Position numbers and translations under genes: made by a program. A DNA stretch of 64,000 nucleotides, taken from Bacteroidota bacterium (lineage in GTDB: Bacteria; Bacteroidota; Ignavibacteria; Ignavibacteriales; Ignavibacteriaceae). The notes under the pieces are model-generated. The model was not told the origin of the DNA. It made no database searches and worked only from the letters and a program-made list of their open reading frames with translations. The stretch is from positions 558,001-622,000 of the forward strand of contig JAKALM010000001.1 in assembly GCA_021824145.1 (NCBI GenBank), in the 5' to 3' direction. Shown one piece after another: positions 62,425-64,000 of the stretch (position 1 is the stretch's first letter; the number at the start of each line of letters is the position of its first letter).

Positions 62425-62534
62425 AATCGTTTAAAAGCCATTTTAATTATTCGCCTAAACCTAATCTTTATTTTTAATTCCATAATAAAAAATCTGTATA
62501 TTTGTAAACAATATTCAAATTATACGGGTAAAAA

Positions 62535-64000
62535 TTGACTCAGGAGAAAATTTTAGTTACTGCCGCACTTCCATACGCAAATGGTCCAATTCATTTGGGG
62601 CATTTGAGCGGCGCCTATCTGCCAGCCGATATTTATGTAAGATATCAAAGACTTAAAGGCAAAGATATTATTTTTATTTGCGGCTCAGATGAACACGGTG
62701 TTCCGATAACAATCAGCGCAGATAAAGAAGGTGTAAAGCCAAAAGAAATCATCGATCGTTACCACAAAATAAATAAAGATGCATTCGAAAAATTCGGAAT
62801 GAGCTTCGACAATTATTCCAGAACAAGCCTTCCGATTCATCATGAAACCGGGAAAGAATTTTTTCTGGAATTTTATAACCGCGGAATTTTAGTAGAAAAA
62901 AAATCTCAGCAGTTTTATGATGAAAAGGCAAAAATGTTTTTACCAGATAGATATGTTGAAGGTACATGTCCCATTTGTGGTTATGAAGAAGCTCGGAGCG
63001 ATGAATGTGAAAATTGCGGATCGCTTTACCAGCCAACTGAATTGAAAAATCCAAAGAGCAAAATTACCGGAGATATGCCGGTACTGAAAGAAACTTCGCA
63101 TTGGTATTTTCCGTTAGGGAAATATCAAAAACGCCTTGAAGAATATGTAAAAGAAATGAATGAAAAATACGGCTGGAAAGATAATGTTCTTCAATATTGC
63201 CGCGGATGGTTTAAGGAAGGCTTAGGCGATAGAGCAATTACAAGAGACTTAGATTGGGGAATAAAAGTACCAATTGATTCTGCCGAAGGAAAAGTTCTCT
63301 ACGTTTGGTTCGAAGCAGTGCTTGGATATATTTCTTCGACAAAAGAATGGGCAAAAGAAAAAGGCGATGAAAATCTTTGGCGTAAATATTGGCAGGATGC
63401 AAGCACAAAATATATTGCGTTTATCGGAAAAGATAATATTGTTTTTCACAGTATAATTTTCCCTGCGTTTTTAATGGCTTGGAATGACGGTGAAAAAGAA
63501 AAATATTGCCTGCCGCAAAATGTTCCTGCAAATGAATTCCTAAATTTTGAAGGAAAGAAATTTTCTAAAAGCAGAAATTGGGGAATTGATGTAATCGATT
63601 TCCTTAAAATCTTCCCAGCTGATCCTTTAAGGTATACACTTGCAGCAAATTTACCAGAAACCCGCGACACTGATTTTTACTGGAAAGAATTTCAATTAAG
63701 AAATAACAGCGAACTAGCTGATATTCTTGGCAATTTTATAAATCGTACATTCACTTTTGTACATAAACATTTTGATGGAAAAGTTCCGGACAAAAGAAAA
63801 ATTGAAAAGATAGATGCCGAAATGCTGAACTTAATTTTGGAATATCCGTCAAAAGTGGCAGCGTTGTTTGAAGTGTATAAAATTCGTGATGGCGTATTGG
63901 AAATTATGAATTTGGCACGTGCCGGAAATAAATATTTTAACGATTCAGAGCCGTGGAAAACTGTAAAAACTGATAAAGAAAAATGTGCAACCACTCTTTA
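62535..64000 (+). CDS. metG: Methionyl-tRNA synthetase (3' truncated)
   Basis: The frame opens at TTG 62535 and runs to the window end without a stop, giving the first 488 residues. It charges tRNA-Met with methionine. The class I HIGH motif is H20-L-G-H23 in LPYANGPIHLGHLSG; the zinc knuckle has CPIC and CENC around residues 142-163; the KMSKS loop is K342-F-S-K-S in GKKFSKSRNWG. YVWFEAVLGYIS and HSIIFPAFLMAW are conserved. No ATG lies close to the start of the conserved region, so TTG is the likely initiator. The C-terminal anticodon-binding part is outside the window. Confidence 0.95.
   Translation, partial: MTQEKILVTAALPYANGPIHLGHLSGAYLPADIYVRYQRLKGKDIIFICGSDEHGVPITISADKEGVKPKEIIDRYHKINKDAFEKFGMSFDNYSRTSLPIHHETGKEFFLEFYNRGILVEKKSQQFYDEKAKMFLPDRYVEGTCPICGYEEARSDECENCGSLYQPTELKNPKSKITGDMPVLKETSHWYFPLGKYQKRLEEYVKEMNEKYGWKDNVLQYCRGWFKEGLGDRAITRDLDWGIKVPIDSAEGKVLYVWFEAVLGYISSTKEWAKEKGDENLWRKYWQDASTKYIAFIGKDNIVFHSIIFPAFLMAWNDGEKEKYCLPQNVPANEFLNFEGKKFSKSRNWGIDVIDFLKIFPADPLRYTLAANLPETRDTDFYWKEFQLRNNSELADILGNFINRTFTFVHKHFDGKVPDKRKIEKIDAEMLNLILEYPSKVAALFEVYKIRDGVLEIMNLARAGNKYFNDSEPWKTVKTDKEKCATTL

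Noticed and set aside
1-64000. CRISPR arrays, rRNA and tRNA genes
   Set aside because: I found no regularly spaced repeats with unique spacers and no cloverleaf or rRNA-like sequence on reading both strands; a dedicated scan could still find a tRNA I missed.

Overview
The window is about 64 kb of AT-rich DNA, most likely from a flagellated member of the Ignavibacteria (Bacteroidota/Chlorobi group). The evidence is a short Bacteroidota-type primary sigma factor (46593-47450), matches to the TAnnTTTG promoter element, frequent TTG starts, families common in Bacteroidota (ASPIC/UnbV, YceI, OmpH/Skp, S9 dipeptidyl peptidase, LytS/LytR), and a complete late-flagellar block, which is unusual in Bacteroidota proper. 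The taxonomic call is an inference.

Layout. 1-12.3 kb is one tightly packed, largely overlapping flagellar and motility operon: flgA(partial)-flgH-flgI-flgJ-flgN-flgK-flgL, a Bacillus-type motA-motB pair, fliW-csrA, a REC-Hpt protein, a second E. coli-type motA-motB pair, a CheY-like protein, a REC-DHp protein lacking an ATPase domain, and an unknown gene. A PAS sensor kinase follows (12.3-14.2 kb). 14.2-18.5 kb holds housekeeping genes (AlaX, aldo-keto reductase, PflX-type radical SAM, MFS exporter). 18.9-28.8 kb is sensory: a 1503-residue PAS/GAF kinase, two tandem paralogous chemoreceptors, and a LuxR regulator with two degenerate receivers whose predicted promoter carries a 12-C tract between the -35 and -10.

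28.8-34.4 kb is the most interesting part. Two adjacent operons each begin with an almost identical palindromic promoter box and encode thioredoxin-fold membrane proteins (one with MauE), a small exported cysteine-rich peptide (6 and 10 Cys) followed at once by a strong hairpin, and an exported 6-bladed beta-propeller. I read this as a duplicated, co-regulated system that makes disulfide-rich exported peptides. 34.7-42.8 kb encodes two RND pump subunits and a membrane-fusion protein. Both pump genes carry in-frame insertions derived from a paired-hairpin repeat; a third copy lies at 43.1 kb, and the stems differ between copies while staying paired.

43-64 kb is mostly core: class A PBP, a small HTH protein, an orphan HI0074-like protein, rpoD, a lytic transglycosylase, DPP-IV, OmpH, a two-component system whose kinase has an FG-GAP/ASPIC ectodomain, YceI, an acylating aldehyde dehydrogenase, a LiaF-like/LytS/LytR operon, a candidate structured small RNA and the 5' part of metG. 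I saw no tRNA, rRNA, CRISPR array, complete insertion sequence or prophage.
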